Positions 1-7,855 of a DNA stretch of 64,000 nt are shown here, piece after piece. Source of the stretch: Nocardioides sp. CER19 (lineage in GTDB: Bacteria; Actinomycetota; Actinomycetes; Propionibacteriales; Nocardioidaceae); assembly GCF_029846275.1 (NCBI RefSeq), contig NZ_JARVWS010000001.1, positions 558,001 to 622,000 of the forward strand, written 5' to 3'. Each line of letters starts with the position of its first letter. Positions within the stretch are counted from its first letter, which is position 1. Made by a program: the position numbers and the translations under genes. Below the pieces are notes generated by a model. The model was not told where the DNA came from, made no database searches, and worked only from the letters and a program-made list of their open reading frames with translations.

Positions 1-617
1 TGACCACGCAGTCGGATCCGCTGACCGTCGACCACGCCCGCCGGAATGGTGACGTCGAGCGCGCGGGGTCCGTCGGGGCCGCTGACCGTGAAGCTGCGCT
101 CGGTGCCGTGGTAGGCCTCCTCGACCGAGACCTCCACCTCGGCCTCGTGGTCAGAGCCCGGGACCGGTCCCGGTCCCCAGCCGCGCCGGTCCCGACCGCC
201 CCGTCCCCGGCTGCCGAAGATCCCCCCGAGCAGGTCCTCGATGTCGACGTCGTCACCGAAGTCGCGGGCACCGAAGTCACCGGCACCGAAACCGCCCGAC
301 GGGCCGGCCCCCGACGACCAGCGGCCGCGCGCTCCTGCCCCGGCTTCGGCGTACGTCCGGGCCTGGCGCCAGGCGGCCGGATCCGTGTCGGGAGGGACGC
401 GCCGGAAGTCCTCGCCGAAGGCGTCGTAGCGGCGACGCAGCTCGGGATCCGACAGCACGTCATAGGCCTCGGCGATGTCCTTGAACCGCTCCTCGGCATC
501 GGAGTGCTTGTTGACGTCGGGGTGGTGCTGGCGCGCCAGCCTGCGGTAGGCACGTTGGATGTCGGCGGGCTCGGCATCGCGGGAGACCCCGAGGACCTGG
601 TAGAAGTCTTGGGCCAT
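1..617 (-). CDS. dnaJ: DnaJ-family co-chaperone, type II (partial, C-terminus off the window)
   Basis: J-domain co-chaperone that stimulates DnaK ATPase and delivers substrate. The first ~70 residues form a J domain with HPD at residues 32-34 and the usual helix III ending. A Gly/Arg/Phe-rich linker follows (about residues 110-145), then the first C-terminal substrate-binding domain (VEEAYHG, then [17 protein letters not shown]). No CxxCxGxG zinc-finger repeats appear between VEEAYHG and IPAGV, so this is the CbpA/type II form and not classical type I DnaJ. The ATG overlaps the grpE stop (TGATG at 615-619), implying translational coupling. The gene continues beyond base 1, so the C-terminus and any downstream hspR cannot be seen. 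Confidence 0.93.
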   Translation of the reverse strand, partial: MAQDFYQVLGVSRDAEPADIQRAYRRLARQHHPDVNKHSDAEERFKDIAEAYDVLSDPELRRRYDAFGEDFRRVPPDTDPAAWRQARTYAEAGAGARGRWSSGAGPSGGFGAGDFGARDFGDDVDIEDLLGGIFGSRGRGGRDRRGWGPGPVPGSDHEAEVEVSVEEAYHGTERSFTVSGPDGPRALDVTIPAGVVDGQRIRLRG

Positions 618-1180
618 CAGGATGCCCTGGTGGCCACCACGACCGCGGCCGGGCGCAGGAGCTTGTCATCGGGCCCGTATCCGGGACGCACGACCTGAGC
701 CACCGTGCCGGGCGTCAGCCCTTCACCGGACATGGTGCTGACCGCCTCGTGCACGGCCGGGTCGAAGGCCCGGCCCTGGTCGTCGCGACGCGGGTAGCCG
801 AGGTCGGCCAGGACGCCGACCGCCTGCGCCAGCACGGCACGGACACCCTCGACCACGGACTCCGGGTCGGACGACGCGTGCTCGAGCGCCCGCTCCAGAT
901 TGTCCAGGACGGGCAGCCACCTGGTTGCCACGGTCGCCCGCTCCTGCTCGCGGCTGCGGACCACGTCGCGCGCGCAACGCTTGCGGAAGTTGTCCAGCTC
1001 GGCGGCCGTTCGCCGCCACGCATCCTCCAGCTCCGCGATCTGGCGCGCCTGGCCGCCGCGCTCGGCCGCGTCGTCGACGTGCTCCGGGGCTTCGTTCGCC
1101 GGAGTCTCGTGTGCTGGGGCCTCGTCGCTTGCTGTCCCGTTCGTCGCGGCCTCGGTCGTCGGTGCCTCGTGGTCGGACAT
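617..1180 (-). CDS. grpE: Nucleotide exchange factor GrpE
   Basis: Releases ADP from DnaK to complete the chaperone cycle. The 187-residue protein has an acidic, low-complexity N-terminus (about 45 residues), a long helical segment ([21 protein letters not shown]) and the C-terminal beta domain with [11 protein letters not shown] and a terminal VVRPGY motif, all typical of GrpE. It starts 5 bp after the dnaK stop and its own stop overlaps the dnaJ ATG, so dnaK-grpE-dnaJ form one operon. The length is normal for actinobacterial GrpE. The assignment is secure; whether this is the main or a secondary chaperone set cannot be told from the window. Confidence 0.95.
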   Translation of the reverse strand: MSDHEAPTTEAATNGTASDEAPAHETPANEAPEHVDDAAERGGQARQIAELEDAWRRTAAELDNFRKRCARDVVRSREQERATVATRWLPVLDNLERALEHASSDPESVVEGVRAVLAQAVGVLADLGYPRRDDQGRAFDPAVHEAVSTMSGEGLTPGTVAQVVRPGYGPDDKLLRPAAVVVATRAS

Positions 1181-1185
1181 GGCCG

Positions 1186-3075
1186 TCAGTGCGCGGTGAA
1201 CTCGGCGTCGATGACGTCGTCATCGCTGTCAGACGTCTCGTCGGAGGCGCTCGCCGACCCAGTCGACGATCCGTCGCCGGTCCGGGACGCTGTGCTCAAG
1301 ACCTGGCTCATCTGGTGGAGCTCCCCGGTGAGAGCGCGGAGGCGGTCGACGGATTCGTCGCCGTCCATGGCTTGCCTGGCCTCCTCGACCAGCATCTCGG
1401 CACGAGCGCGGTCGTGCTCAGGCACGGCCGCACCGGCCTCATCGAGGGCCTTGCGCACCTGATAGGCCACGGAGTCGAGCTCGTTGCGGGCATCGACCCG
1501 CTCGCGCAGGGCGGCGTCCTCGCCGCGGTGGGTCTCGGCGTCCTTGACCATCCGGTCGACCTCGTCCTGGCTGAGCGTGGAGGTCTCGCTGATGGTCACC
1601 TGCTGCTCGGCACCGGTGTCCTTGTCGCGCGCGGAGACGTGCAGGATGCCGTTGGCGTCGATGTCGAAGGTCACCTCGATCTGGGGCACGCCGCGGGGCG
1701 CGGGGCGGATGTTCTCCAGCCGGAACCGAGCTAGCACGCGGTTGTCGGCCGCTCTCTCACGCTCGCCCTGGAGGACGACGACGTCGACCGCGGACTGGTT
1801 GTCCTCCGCGGTGCTGAAGATCTCGGTGCGCCGCGCCGGGATGGTGGTGTTGCGCTCGATGACCTTGGTCATCACCCCGCCCATCGTCTCCAGCCCCAGC
1901 GAGAGCGGGGTGACGTCGAGGAGCAGCACGTCCTTGACATCGCCCTTGATGATCGCCGCCTGGACAGCTGCACCGATGGCCACGACCTCGTCCGGGTTGA
2001 CGGTCATGTTGGGGTCCTTGCCACCGGTCAGGCGACGTACCAACGCCTGCACGGCCGGGATCCGCGTCGAGCCGCCGACGAGGATGACCTCGTCGATGTC
2101 GTCGGCGGTGACCTTGGCGTCCTCCATGGCCAGCTTGACCGGGCCCAGGCAGCGGTCGATGAGGTCGGCAGTGATCTGCTCGAAGGTGGACCTCATCAGG
2201 TTGACGTTGAGGTGCTTGGGCCCGGAGGCGTCGGCCGTGACGAAGGGGAGGTTGACAGCCGTCTGGGTGACCGCTGACAGCTCCACCTTGGCCTTCTCGG
2301 CGGCCTCGAACAGGCGCTGGAGAGCTTGAGGGTCGTCGCGAAGGTCGATGCCGTTGGACTTCTTGAAGTCGTCGGCCAGGTAGTCGACGATGCGTCGATC
2401 GAAGTCGTCGCCGCCGAGATGCGTGTCGCCGGCCGTCGATCGGACCTCGACCACGCCGTCTCCGACAGTGAGGATGCTGACGTCGAACGTGCCGCCGCCG
2501 AGGTCGAAGACCAGCACGGTCTCGTTCTCGAGCTTGTCCATCCCGTACGCGAGCGCGGCAGCTGTCGGCTCGTTGATGATCCGGAGGACCTCGAGCCCGG
2601 CGATCTTGCCGGCGTCCTTCGTGGCCTGCCGCTGAGCGTCGTTGAAGTGTGCCGGGACAGTGATGACCGCCTCCGTGACCCGCTCGCCGAGGAACTTCCC
2701 GGCGTCGTCGACCAGCTTGCGGAGGACCTGCGCCGAGATCTCCTCGGGGGCATACTGCTTGCCGTTGACCTCGAAGCGCGCCGCGCCGTCGGGGCCGGGG
2801 ACGACGTCGAAGGAGACCGTGGTCATCTCACTGCTGACCTCGTCGTACTTGTGGCCGATGAAGCGCTTCGCCGAGTAGATCGTCCCCTTCGGGTTCAGGA
2901 TCGCCTGGCGTCGAGCCATCTGGCCGACCAGTCGCTCTCCGTTCTCCAAGAAGGCGACCACGGACGGCGTCGTCCGGTTGCCCTCCGCGTTCGGGATGAC
3001 CTGCGGTTGGCCACCCTCCATCGCCGCGATCACCGAGTTCGTCGTTCCCAGGTCGATGCCGACTGCCCTGCCCAT
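1186..3075 (-). CDS. dnaK: Chaperone DnaK (Hsp70)
   Basis: ATP-driven cytoplasmic Hsp70. The 629-residue protein has the phosphate-1 motif GIDLGTTNS at the N-terminus, [12 protein letters not shown] and [12 protein letters not shown] in the ATPase domain, and [17 protein letters not shown] opening the substrate-binding domain. The C-terminus ends [12 protein letters not shown], a variant of the usual EVVDAEF tail. The ATG at 3075 is preferred over a GTG two codons upstream because GGAG sits 5 nt before the ATG, whereas the GTG would lie inside that SD. First gene of dnaK-grpE-dnaJ. A 20-bp near-palindrome (3136-3155), also found upstream of the neighbouring ABM gene, lies 60 bp before the start and is a candidate operator. 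No HspR (HAIR) or CIRCE box was recognised. Confidence 0.96.
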   Translation of the reverse strand: MGRAVGIDLGTTNSVIAAMEGGQPQVIPNAEGNRTTPSVVAFLENGERLVGQMARRQAILNPKGTIYSAKRFIGHKYDEVSSEMTTVSFDVVPGPDGAARFEVNGKQYAPEEISAQVLRKLVDDAGKFLGERVTEAVITVPAHFNDAQRQATKDAGKIAGLEVLRIINEPTAAALAYGMDKLENETVLVFDLGGGTFDVSILTVGDGVVEVRSTAGDTHLGGDDFDRRIVDYLADDFKKSNGIDLRDDPQALQRLFEAAEKAKVELSAVTQTAVNLPFVTADASGPKHLNVNLMRSTFEQITADLIDRCLGPVKLAMEDAKVTADDIDEVILVGGSTRIPAVQALVRRLTGGKDPNMTVNPDEVVAIGAAVQAAIIKGDVKDVLLLDVTPLSLGLETMGGVMTKVIERNTTIPARRTEIFSTAEDNQSAVDVVVLQGERERAADNRVLARFRLENIRPAPRGVPQIEVTFDIDANGILHVSARDKDTGAEQQVTISETSTLSQDEVDRMVKDAETHRGEDAALRERVDARNELDSVAYQVRKALDEAGAAVPEHDRARAEMLVEEARQAMDGDESVDRLRALTGELHQMSQVLSTASRTGDGSSTGSASASDETSDSDDDVIDAEFTAH

Positions 3076-3135
3076 GACCACTCCATTCGCCGGAAGCTCG
3101 TGTCAGGGCCACCCTTCTCGCGGGACCGGTCACCT

Positions 3136-3155
3136 GCATCCCGTGAACGGGTGCT
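3136..3155. repeat. 20-bp near-palindrome, copy 1 (candidate operator upstream of dnaK)
   Basis: The 20-mer gcatcccgtgaacgggtgct, with core CCCGT-GA-ACGGG, lies between the ABM-like gene and dnaK. An identical 20-mer is at 3593-3612 upstream of the ABM-like gene. Two exact intergenic copies ahead of consecutive same-strand genes suggest a shared regulator site, perhaps for the adjacent LuxR-type regulator; that link is inference. Confidence 0.55.
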
Positions 3156-3185
3156 CTCGACCGGCTGGTCACCACCGGCTCGGGT

Positions 3186-3485
3186 CTACACCGGGACCTT
3201 GTCGGCGAGGATGTCGATCTTCTCGATGTGCGGCTCGGCGAAGAGGACGCCGGTGTTGGGTCCGAGCGCTTGGCCCACGCCGCCGGCGAGATGGGCATCT
3301 CGGGCTTGCTCGTCGGGGAACACGTCGTACACGCCGAAGGTCGACGGGCCGAACCGGATCGCGAACCACGCGATGGTGCCTGGCTCCTCCATAACGATCG
3401 AGCGCGCTCGGGTGAGGAAGTCGGCGAGCTCTTCCTCCTTGCCAGGCAGTGCCTCGAGACGTACGAGGAGGGCTTTGGTCAGCAT
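3186..3485 (-). CDS. Antibiotic biosynthesis monooxygenase (ABM)-like small protein
   Basis: A 99-residue protein with the ABM/dimeric alpha-beta barrel pattern: an N-terminal strand (KALLVRLEALPGKEEELADFL), the middle AWFAIRFGPSTFGVYDVFPDEQARDAHL and a C-terminal strand. Such proteins are small dimeric enzymes (quinol or haem monooxygenases) or stress proteins; the substrate cannot be predicted. The ATG at 3485 has AAGGAG upstream at good spacing, while the open frame farther upstream has no support. It lies between the LuxR-type regulator and dnaK, all on the minus strand, and carries the same 20-bp element upstream as dnaK, so it may respond to the same stress. Confidence 0.8.
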   Translation of the reverse strand: MLTKALLVRLEALPGKEEELADFLTRARSIVMEEPGTIAWFAIRFGPSTFGVYDVFPDEQARDAHLAGGVGQALGPNTGVLFAEPHIEKIDILADKVPV

Positions 3486-3592
3486 GGGCCGGACTCCTTC
3501 GTTGCGGACGCGCCACTGCGGCCCGGTGGCCGCGCGTGGCCGACACCCGCGCACTTGTCTGCCGCCATGCTTCTCAGGCGCGCCCATCGGTC

Positions 3593-3612
3593 GCATCCCG
3601 TGAACGGGTGCT
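3593..3612. repeat. 20-bp near-palindrome, copy 2 (candidate operator upstream of ABM-like gene)
   Basis: Exact copy of the 20-mer at 3136-3155. It lies between the stop of the MEDS-LuxR gene and the ABM-like start, about 107 bp upstream of that ATG. Flanks outside the 20-mer are only loosely similar, as expected of a conserved binding site and not of a recent long duplication. Confidence 0.55.
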
Positions 3613-3637
3613 TCTTGCCGGGCGGCGTCGCGCCTGA

Positions 3638-4513
3638 CTACTCGATCGGGAGGCGATGCCGCAGCGCGAGCACGGTCAACTCGACCCGAGAGTGGACGCC
3701 GAGCTTGAGGTAGATGTGCTTGAGGTGGGCGTCCACGGTGTGTCGGGAGACGGAGAGCTCCTCGCCGACCCTCCGGTTCGTGACCCCCTGAGAGACGCAG
3801 GAGACGATCCGCAGCTCGGCGTCGGTGAGCGACGCCCACCCGTGGTCTGTCCCGTCATCGCGATCCCCGGCTACCCAGACCAAGGGATACGCGGTCACCG
3901 CGGCAGCTCGGGCAGCCGGCGCGTACTCCGCGGGCTGCAGGTAATGGGGGTTTTCGATGACCGTGCCGTCCAGCAGGACCTTGGGGTGCGTGCGGAGGAC
4001 TTCGACGAGCATCTCGGCCCCGAACTTCTTCAGGTCGTACAGGCACATGAGGATGGCGGGCTCGTGCTCGACGACGTGGTTGAGGGACGACTCGTAGACG
4101 AACAGATCGTCCCAGCCCGGGGCGCCCGACAGCACCCACGACATCTCGCCGGCGGCCCTGAGCAGGTAGAAGTCGTCTGCGAGCGCCGCGTCCACCCTCT
4201 CGGAGAGGAAGCTCACCATGTCGTCGACGCTGAAGGCCCCCGAGCGCAGGTAGGCGTCCGATGATCGTTCGACGTCGAGCTGTGCCGACCGTCGCGAGTA
4301 GTCCGGACCGGGCTGTCCGACGGCCCGATCGCGGACCAGCGCGGGCTCGACATCGTCGATCAGGCACAGACACTTGTCGCCTTGCCGCAACCCCTCGTCG
4401 AGGAACGGGTACAACAGCCGGTCCCGCTCGACTGGGCCCGAGTAGAGCGCGCAGAAGTGCGTTCCAGGACTAACTCCACCGATCCCCGGGATCCCGAGGC
4501 TCAGACTGTTCAT
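3638..4513 (-). CDS. MEDS-domain LuxR-family transcriptional regulator
   Basis: A 291-residue regulator. The N-terminus (GTHFCALYSGPVERDRLLYPF, then QGDKCLCLIDD) matches the MEDS sensory domain known from methanogen and methylotroph DcmR-type sensors, which is related to the KaiC/RecA fold. The C-terminal ~60 residues are a LuxR/GerE helix-turn-helix (LTDAELRIVSCVSQGVTNRRVGEELSVSRHTVDAHLKHIYLKLGV). MEDS-LuxR proteins are common in actinobacteria; the ligand is generally unknown. It is the upstream member of the minus-strand series leading to the ABM gene and dnaK. The repeated 20-bp near-palindrome ahead of both may be its operator (inference). The ATG at 4513 has only a weak SD. Confidence 0.85.
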   Translation of the reverse strand: MNSLSLGIPGIGGVSPGTHFCALYSGPVERDRLLYPFLDEGLRQGDKCLCLIDDVEPALVRDRAVGQPGPDYSRRSAQLDVERSSDAYLRSGAFSVDDMVSFLSERVDAALADDFYLLRAAGEMSWVLSGAPGWDDLFVYESSLNHVVEHEPAILMCLYDLKKFGAEMLVEVLRTHPKVLLDGTVIENPHYLQPAEYAPAARAAAVTAYPLVWVAGDRDDGTDHGWASLTDAELRIVSCVSQGVTNRRVGEELSVSRHTVDAHLKHIYLKLGVHSRVELTVLALRHRLPIE

Positions 4514-4910
4514 GGGGGCAACCGATCACCGAGTCCGAGTGACTACGCAAACCTACACGCACGTCGTACGCGTCACCCGATGTCGGTTCGGTGCGCGAAC
4601 GCCCTGCGGGGCAGCCGCGCCGAACGTGCCGGATGGCAGGGAGCACAGGGATGGCGCCGATCGGCAGCAGCTGGCCAACGGTGTGGTGCCGTGCCGCGAG
4701 GGCGTGGACGTCGCGCGCTCGAGACCGGGCTCACGTCCTCGGAGATGATCCTCCGGATACTGATATTGCAGGGGTTGACGTCGACCCCATCGCTAGCCTC
4801 TCCTGTGCCGTCTCGACGCTCGAGGTGGCGCCGCGCAGCGGGTGCGGCTGCGGCCTGGAGGGATCGGTGAAGGTAGTGAATGGTCTGCTAGGGCGATCCC
4901 GGCACCCCAG
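4514..4910. other. Divergent intergenic region, 397 bp, no gene recognised
   Basis: Separates the MEDS-LuxR gene (minus) from the DUF1269-like gene (plus). No open frame here has credible codon use or a family match. It does contain an 18-bp near-palindrome at 4771-4788, listed separately, and must hold the promoters of both flanking genes. I could not assign -35/-10 boxes with confidence. Confidence 0.6.
4771..4788. promoter_or_regulatory. 18-bp near-palindrome GGGGTTGACGTCGACCCC (candidate operator)
   Basis: Symmetric apart from one base pair (third position from the centre on each side), in the divergent region upstream of the DUF1269-like gene, about 120 bp before its ATG. The symmetry suits a dimeric repressor or activator; no matching regulator is identified. 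Confidence 0.35.
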
Positions 4911-5375
4911 ATGACCACGTACCGGGTCTGGGTCTTCGATTCCGCGGAGGATGGCCCCGCCGTGCTCGATGCCCTGAGCTCCAACCCTTCGCGCTCGGAT
5001 GGGCTCACGGGTGGGTCGTCGCTCGTCGCCCTGAGCTGGGGACCGGACGAGGTCAGGCCGCGAATCGAAGCGATCGGTGCACCGTCCGATCTCAATCGTC
5101 CTGATGGTCTTGCCCGCCGAGCCGGCCTGTTCGACGTGATTTTCCTCGAACCGTTGCGGCGTGCGAGCCGCGGCGAAGCGCCCGACGACGCCGACAACCC
5201 AGCGAGCCGCTTCGGGCTCAGTCAAGGCGACGTCAGCCGTCTTCGCGACGCAGTGACTCCTGGACGCTCCGCCATAGTGACCACCGACGCGGAGATGAGA
5301 GGTGCGATCGAGGAGACGCTGACGGGTCGGCGACCTGTCGCGCAGTGGACGATCGAGCCCGGGCCGGGCGCGTGA
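4911..5375 (+). CDS. DUF1269-like protein without the glycine-rich membrane segment
   Basis: A 154-residue protein. The opening TTYRVWVFDSAEDGPAVLDAL and the late SQGDVSRLRDAVTPGRSAIVT resemble DUF1269 proteins, which have a ferredoxin-like fold interrupted by a Gly/Ala-rich hydrophobic hairpin. Here that hairpin is replaced by a short polar stretch around GLFDVIFLEPLRR, so it is probably soluble. The function of the family is unknown; members often sit near stress genes. The ATG at 4911 is chosen because similarity begins there; an in-frame start at 4842 adds an unrelated Arg/Gly-rich leader. Confidence 0.6.
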   Translation: MTTYRVWVFDSAEDGPAVLDALSSNPSRSDGLTGGSSLVALSWGPDEVRPRIEAIGAPSDLNRPDGLARRAGLFDVIFLEPLRRASRGEAPDDADNPASRFGLSQGDVSRLRDAVTPGRSAIVTTDAEMRGAIEETLTGRRPVAQWTIEPGPGA

Positions 5376-5382
5376 GCAGCTG

Positions 5383-5997
5383 TCAGCTGCTTCGGACCGC
5401 AGTCGTATCGCTTCGTGGTTTCGCGATGACGACCACGTTGTCGGCGTAGTGGCCGGTGCTCGGGTCGTATCCCTCGCAGGTGACGACGACCAGCTTGGAG
5501 GCTCCGTCCTGGGCGAACAGGTGGGTCGCTCGGTGGGCGAGCTTGGCCTTGCTGATGACGCTGACCGAGGTCACGTCGTAGTCGATCCCGGAGACTTGAG
5601 CCGTCGACCCGACGGGGGTGAGCTCCAGGTCGTCGAGCTCGCCACCCCCGGTGTGAACCGTGTGGCCGGTCAGGAGGGTCGTCCCGGTCCTTGCTCCGGC
5701 AGGCTTGCCCCACCATCCGAGGACGGAGGGGTCGGCGGGTGGGATGAGCTCGCTGCCCGACAAGCGGATCGGCACGACCGGCGCATCGAACTTCCACATG
5801 CTCAAGGTCGCCGGCCGCACCGGCCGCACCGGCCGCACCGGGCGCGGCCTGGGTGCCCGAGTCTGGCCAGCGGTGGTCGACGCGGCGATGGACGGCTCCC
5901 GCTCCACCCGGTGTGCGGCCGGAGAGCTGGCTGCACAGCCGGTCGCCGCGAACGCGGTCAGGGCCAGGATCGGGAGGACCAGGAGCCGCTTCATCAC
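5383..5997 (-). CDS. Class F-like sortase with N-terminal lipoprotein signal
   Basis: Transpeptidase of 204 residues. A signal peptide ends in TGC (lipobox-like AATGC around residue 21, with a weak -3 residue), then a Pro/Arg repeat spacer (VRPVRPVRP) and the sortase core: the catalytic His in TGHTVH and the catalytic Cys in VVVTCEGYD. The segment YADNVVVIA aligns with the YxDNVVV strand of class F sortases, but no Arg is visible where those enzymes commonly have YRDN, so activity is uncertain. The ATG overlaps the stop of the upstream secreted-protein gene by 4 nt (ATGA), implying coupling and a possible substrate or partner relation. Lipid anchoring in place of a membrane helix is unusual for sortases. 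Confidence 0.8.
   Translation of the reverse strand: MMKRLLVLPILALTAFAATGCAASSPAAHRVEREPSIAASTTAGQTRAPRPRPVRPVRPVRPATLSMWKFDAPVVPIRLSGSELIPPADPSVLGWWGKPAGARTGTTLLTGHTVHTGGGELDDLELTPVGSTAQVSGIDYDVTSVSVISKAKLAHRATHLFAQDGASKLVVVTCEGYDPSTGHYADNVVVIAKPRSDTTAVRSS
5812..5838. repeat. Tandem 9-bp repeat (CGGCCGCAC x3) inside the sortase gene
   Basis: Three exact copies encode the repeating Val-Arg-Pro spacer between the lipobox and the sortase core. The copy number could vary by slippage and change the reach of the enzyme from the membrane. Confidence 0.75.
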
Positions 5998-7007
5998 AGA
6001 CCTGCGTCGATCAAGGTGGGGACCGTGGTGGTGGGCTGCCGGTGGTGCGCCGCAGCTGTGCCGCGCGGAGCCGGCAGGGCGCTCGGGGCCGCGACGGTCT
6101 CGGCGGCGACCGCTTGCTCCAGCGAGTGGTGGCCGCTGCTGCCTGTGTTCTCGGCGCCATCGTCGCCGACAGTCCCGCTGCCGTTGTCCTGAGCGGTCGA
6201 GTCGCCGTCACCTGGCGTGGTCGTGCCATTGTCGTCTGAGGCGCCGGCGGCGCCCGTGCGGTCGTCGTCGCAGCTGCCGGGCGTGCCGGGCTTGGTCTCG
6301 CGGACCTGCAGAGTCCATCGGTACGTCGTCACCGCCGGGGTGCCGGGGACGAGCTCACGCTGCCAGATCTCCCAGGTCCAGTCGTCGTGGCTGACCGCAG
6401 GCACCGCTGGAGCGGACGTCTCGCGGTAGAACCAGCTGCCGTTGCCGTTGCCGCCCTGGAAGACGCCCGCGTTGTCCTGCTCCGGACCGCCGTTGGTCTT
6501 CATGTCGCTCCACTTGCCTCGCGCGTCGTGCGGGTAGCTCGGCGGGCCGTCGAAGGTCGTCGGACTGGTCGGGCTGAACTCCGCCCAGCCACCCGGGATC
6601 GCGTCCTGAGCGGGCGTGTCGATGACAGTGCTGTTCTGCAGGTCACGCATCTGCTCTGTGTCGCTCCCCATGGAGGCCGGCTTGGCGCCGCCCCTCTGGG
6701 TGTGCACGTCGACCAGGTGCCAGTTTGTGTAGGTGTCCGGTGTCCCGGGCGAGGTGTGGCTGATCCGGTTCACCCATTGCTGGGTGTTGTCGATCGAGCT
6801 CGGGTCGCTGTCGTCGTCGGCGTCTTCGGGCGCTGCCGCGTCGGTCGACCAAGCCGACTGACCGTCGTCAAACCAGGTGCCAAGCACCGGGGCGGTGCCG
6901 TTCGAGGGGACGCACGTGTCGTGCCCGTCGGAGGCGTGAGCGACGGAAGCGCTCCCGCCGGCGATGATCGTCGAGATCGCCAGAACGGCGACCAGCTTGT
7001 TCCTCAT
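5994..7007 (-). CDS. Secreted protein of unknown function, coupled to the sortase
   Basis: A 337-residue protein with a clear signal peptide (MRNKLVAVLAIS, small residues, cleavage near AHA-SD at about residue 26). The mature part is rich in Trp, Thr, Pro, Gly and Asp, with a central region carrying NTQQWVNRISHTSPGTPDTY and WTWEIWQRELVPGTPAVTTYRW, then an acidic, disordered Asp/Gly/Ser/Thr tail. No LPxTG-type motif followed by a hydrophobic helix and basic tail is present; ALPAPRG near the end is the only loosely similar segment. The repeated PGTP-x-TY phrases are reminiscent of surface-protein repeats. No family recognised. It overlaps the sortase gene by 4 nt downstream. Confidence 0.75.
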   Translation of the reverse strand: MRNKLVAVLAISTIIAGGSASVAHASDGHDTCVPSNGTAPVLGTWFDDGQSAWSTDAAAPEDADDDSDPSSIDNTQQWVNRISHTSPGTPDTYTNWHLVDVHTQRGGAKPASMGSDTEQMRDLQNSTVIDTPAQDAIPGGWAEFSPTSPTTFDGPPSYPHDARGKWSDMKTNGGPEQDNAGVFQGGNGNGSWFYRETSAPAVPAVSHDDWTWEIWQRELVPGTPAVTTYRWTLQVRETKPGTPGSCDDDRTGAAGASDDNGTTTPGDGDSTAQDNGSGTVGDDGAENTGSSGHHSLEQAVAAETVAAPSALPAPRGTAAAHHRQPTTTVPTLIDAGL

Positions 7008-7061
7008 GTCGCTGACTTCTCCTGTCGGGTGGGGCGGCCGCTCCGCCGCTTCTCACCTCTA

Positions 7062-7082
7062 AGACGCCTCTATAAGGCGTCT
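7062..7082. promoter_or_regulatory. Inverted repeat AGACGCCT-N5-AGGCGTCT (candidate operator)
   Basis: Perfect 8-bp arms with a 5-bp AT-rich centre, in the divergent region between the secreted-protein gene (starts 7007, minus) and the small gene at 7146. It could be an operator for the sortase operon or a leader hairpin. No regulator is visible nearby. Confidence 0.45.
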
Positions 7083-7145
7083 ATGACGGAGATATGTAGG
7101 ATTTAATTGGGACCACTGGGGCGGCCTGCTGCTAGCGTCCGGTAC

Positions 7146-7394
7146 ATGGCTCGCCCCTACGCGGATCCGGTGGAGATCATCACCGAACCGATCCCGGCAC
7201 AGTCCCCGTTCATCCCGGTGGAGGCCAAGATCGTGGTGGGTGCGGTCGCCCCCGCGTCTCCTGACCCGATCCCGATCGTGCTGCTTCCCGGATTCGAGTA
7301 CCGGCTGCGTGAGTGGCGGCATCCGAGCACTCACGAGATCCATTGGCGGCTCGAGCGGAGGCGGGCGGCCCAATACGACGAGGGCGGGGACTGA
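7146..7394 (+). CDS. Small hypothetical protein
   Basis: An 82-residue protein with no recognised family. It is Pro-rich in the first half (EPIPAQSPFIPVEAKIVV, then PIPIVLLPGFEYRLREW) and basic later (WRLERRRAAQ), consistent with a small cytoplasmic or DNA/RNA-binding protein. Codon third positions are G/C-rich as in real genes. The ATG at 7146 is preferred; an upstream in-frame ATG at 7107 adds 13 residues. No operon partner. Confidence 0.5.
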   Translation: MARPYADPVEIITEPIPAQSPFIPVEAKIVVGAVAPASPDPIPIVLLPGFEYRLREWRHPSTHEIHWRLERRRAAQYDEGGD

Positions 7395-7855
7395 TCCGAC
7401 GCCCGTCGCCCCGAGAGTCAGGCTGGGTGACGGTTCCTCCGGCGGGCAGCAAGGCCTACGCCATGTCCGCAGGTCTGCTTCGCCGTATCTCTGCTCCAGA
7501 TCGCCACCGGTCGCAAAGCCGGCTGGAACTACGTGCCGAGATCAGCCACGAACGGGCTCACCCCCCGTGGCGTGGGCGCGTATCCGATCACGAGCCTGGG
7601 CACATCGCGAGCGAAGCCCGCGACCTCGCATGAGCCAGAAGCTGATCATCGGCTGGGTCGCAGTCGCGGGAGTGCCCGCACGCTAGTCGCGCGCCGGCGG
7701 AGGTGATCGACAGCGACCACTTCCGACCCACGCTCGCAAACGTGTCTCCGCAGGTCAGCCCCGTGATGTCAACGGTGGCCATCAACCGTTGCTGAGCGTG
7801 ACGCGCTTCCCCTGGTCCTACTGATCCGAGCCTGCCGGCGAGGTCCGGCCCGTCG
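7395..7855. other. 461-bp stretch without a recognisable gene
   Basis: No open frame here shows consistent actinobacterial codon bias or a family match. An inverted repeat (CAACGGT 7770-7776 and ACCGTTG 7785-7791, 8-nt loop) could be a weak terminator or a decayed element. Lower-GC, less codon-like composition suggests a degenerated region. Confidence 0.45.

Noticed and set aside
2326..3603. Long open frame on the plus strand opposite dnaK
   Set aside because: Its product is a Val/Asp/Arg/Leu-rich antisense artefact of high-GC third positions and overlaps a certain dnaK and the ABM-like gene.
5812..5838. Microsatellite-type phase-variation switch in the sortase
   Set aside because: The 9-bp unit keeps frame, so it can change length but not switch the gene off.
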